From positions 13,315 to 19,355 of the forward strand of contig PXQL01000051.1 of assembly GCA_003021335.1 (NCBI GenBank): a DNA stretch of 6,041 bases, given 5' to 3'. Origin of the DNA: Halobacteriales archaeon QH_10_67_13. GTDB lineage: Archaea > Halobacteriota > Halobacteria > Halobacteriales > Haloarculaceae. The translations under genes were made by a program, and so were the position numbers. The notes beneath the pieces are model-generated. The model searched no databases and had not been told where the DNA came from. It was given only the letters and a program-made list of their open reading frames with translations. Of the stretch, positions 5,065-6,041 are shown piece after piece (positions within the stretch are counted from its first letter, which is position 1; every line of letters begins with the position of its first letter).

Positions 5065-5955
5065 ATGAGCGACGCGGCGTTCGTCCAGCAGACGGATCCG
5101 GACGCGGTGTTCGATCTGCTCGCAGACGAGACGCGGCTGTCTATTATCCGCGAGTTGGCCGACGCCCACGGGGCGGTGCCGTTCGCCGAGCTGCGCCAGC
5201 GGGTCGGGGTGCGCGATTCGGGACGGTTCAATTACCACCTCGATAAGCTCGTCGGGCAGTTCGTCGCAAAAACCGACGCGGGCTACGAGCTCACCGAGAC
5301 CGGCGACCGGATCGATGGCGCACTCGAGGCCGGCACGTACACGCTCGCGGACTCGATCGATCCGGTCGCACTCGAGGATCCTTGCCCGGTCTGTGGCGGC
5401 GAACAGCGGCTCCACTACGAGGACAAGATCGTCCGTACCGAGTGTGACTGTTTTGCCGAGGCCCGGTTTCACCTGCCCCCGAGCGCGGTCGGTGCGTTCG
5501 ACCCCGAGACGTTTCCGGACGTCTCCGATCGGTACCTCAAGACGACCTTCTACCGGATTACCCGGGGATTCTGTCCGTACTGTGACGGCCAGGTTCGCGC
5601 CGCGGCCGGACCTATCCTCTCGCCCGACGAAGCCCCAAACGAGCTCTCGGCGACCGAGATCGAGCGCGCCCGCGAGACGCCCCAGGCTCACTTTACCTGT
5701 ACGCGGTGCGACCGCGAGTTCGGAGCCGGGCTCACCTCGGTGCTTCTCTTTCACCCCGCGGTCGTCTCGTTCTACTACGATCACGGGGTCGACGTCCAGT
5801 CCGAGCCCTACTGGCAGCTCAAAGGGCTCGCCACGGACCGCGAGCGGATCCGCGGCCGCGAGCCGTTCCGCGCGGCCGTGACCTATGCCGTCAACGGTGA
5901 CCGTCTCACTGCAGTCGTCGATGAATCCCTTGAGGTTCTCGAGATCGACCGGTGA
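5065..5955 (+). CDS. ArsR-like winged-helix protein with two putative zinc ribbons
   Basis: This 296-residue protein starts with a winged helix of ArsR type (about 10-85): DPDAVFDLLADETRLSIIRE as the first helices, SGRFNYHLDKLVG as the recognition helix, and YELTETG as the wing. The rest holds eight cysteines in four pairs: C107-P-V-C110 with C127-D-C129, and C170-P-Y-C173 with C212-T-R-C215. This suggests two zinc-ribbon-like sites, with the first unusual in using a C-x-C pair. I recall haloarchaeal proteins with this layout annotated as winged-helix proteins with DUF7347/DUF7351 domains; their function is not established to my knowledge. No membrane segment is seen, so it is probably cytoplasmic and DNA-binding, with the cysteine region sensing metal or redox state or binding a partner. 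It is divergent from the methyltransferase across a 136-base region and may regulate it or itself. Confidence 0.88.
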   Translation: MSDAAFVQQTDPDAVFDLLADETRLSIIRELADAHGAVPFAELRQRVGVRDSGRFNYHLDKLVGQFVAKTDAGYELTETGDRIDGALEAGTYTLADSIDPVALEDPCPVCGGEQRLHYEDKIVRTECDCFAEARFHLPPSAVGAFDPETFPDVSDRYLKTTFYRITRGFCPYCDGQVRAAAGPILSPDEAPNELSATEIERARETPQAHFTCTRCDREFGAGLTSVLLFHPAVVSFYYDHGVDVQSEPYWQLKGLATDRERIRGREPFRAAVTYAVNGDRLTAVVDESLEVLEIDR

Positions 5956-5963
5956 CTCTACGG

Positions 5964-5976
5964 CCTTCTTTGCTCT
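5964..5976 (+). terminator. Possible pyrimidine-rich terminator after the zinc-ribbon gene
   Basis: CCTTCTTTGCTCT begins 8 bases after the stop codon, within the 44-base gap before the convergent gene. Archaeal termination often uses T-rich stretches without a hairpin. The T-runs here are short, so this is weak. Confidence 0.25.
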
Positions 5977-5999
5977 CGATGCCCGCGGTCGGCTCGATT

Positions 6000-6041
6000 C
6001 TATAGCTCGTCGCGGATCGTGACATCCAGGACGTCGCCGCG
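6000..6041 (-). CDS. 3' end of an unidentified gene, cut by the window edge
   Basis: The last 13 codons before a TAG stop (6000-6002) read RGDVLDVTIRDEL on the minus strand. The frame is open to the window edge, codon ends are mostly G or C, and the residues are acidic, as in the neighbouring proteins. The gene would converge on the zinc-ribbon gene, with 44 bases between them. The fragment is too short to name a product. Confidence 0.5.
   Translation of the reverse strand, partial: RGDVLDVTIRDEL

Noticed and set aside
4177..5784. Long minus-strand open frame of 535 codons
   Set aside because: It runs antisense to the zinc-ribbon regulator and then through the methyltransferase in a different frame. 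Its translation is Arg/Pro/Gly-rich with no domain, typical of shadow frames in GC-rich DNA. The real genes on both sides carry clear motifs.

Overview
The window is GC-rich DNA that reads as a haloarchaeal chromosome. The predicted proteins are acidic. Several genes start with no ribosome binding site, about 27 bases downstream of a TATA-like box (leaderless transcripts). The largest protein carries a twin-arginine (Tat) signal, the usual export route in halophilic archaea. Species cannot be told from the sequence alone. No rRNA, tRNA, CRISPR array, transposase or phage gene was seen.

Left part, minus strand (1-3280): reading right to left, a Tat-exported vanadium-dependent haloperoxidase-like enzyme of the PAP2 superfamily comes first. 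It is followed, from its own promoter, by a one-pass membrane protein with an outside sensor-like domain and a cytoplasmic winged helix. That gene overlaps, by the four bases ATGA, the start of another gene that runs off the left edge.

Middle (3281-3563): a 283-base divergent intergenic region dense in likely control sites. It holds the haloperoxidase TATA box, three 10-base tandem repeats upstream of that box, a cluster of GTTTC/GAAAC inverted half-sites, and a strong rightward TATA box about 120 bases before the next start codon.

Right part (3564-6041): a cyclophilin peptidyl-prolyl isomerase on the plus strand converges on a minus-strand pair. The pair is a SAM-dependent O-methyltransferase and a short, probably translationally coupled 52-residue protein that is easy to miss. 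Divergent from the methyltransferase is an ArsR-like winged-helix protein with four cysteine pairs resembling two zinc ribbons. The last 42 bases hold the 3' end of another minus-strand gene.

The genes do not form one clear pathway. The best candidate functional group is the exported haloperoxidase with the membrane winged-helix protein beside it. The best candidate regulator/target pair is the zinc-ribbon protein and the divergent methyltransferase with its small partner. Both links rest on position only.
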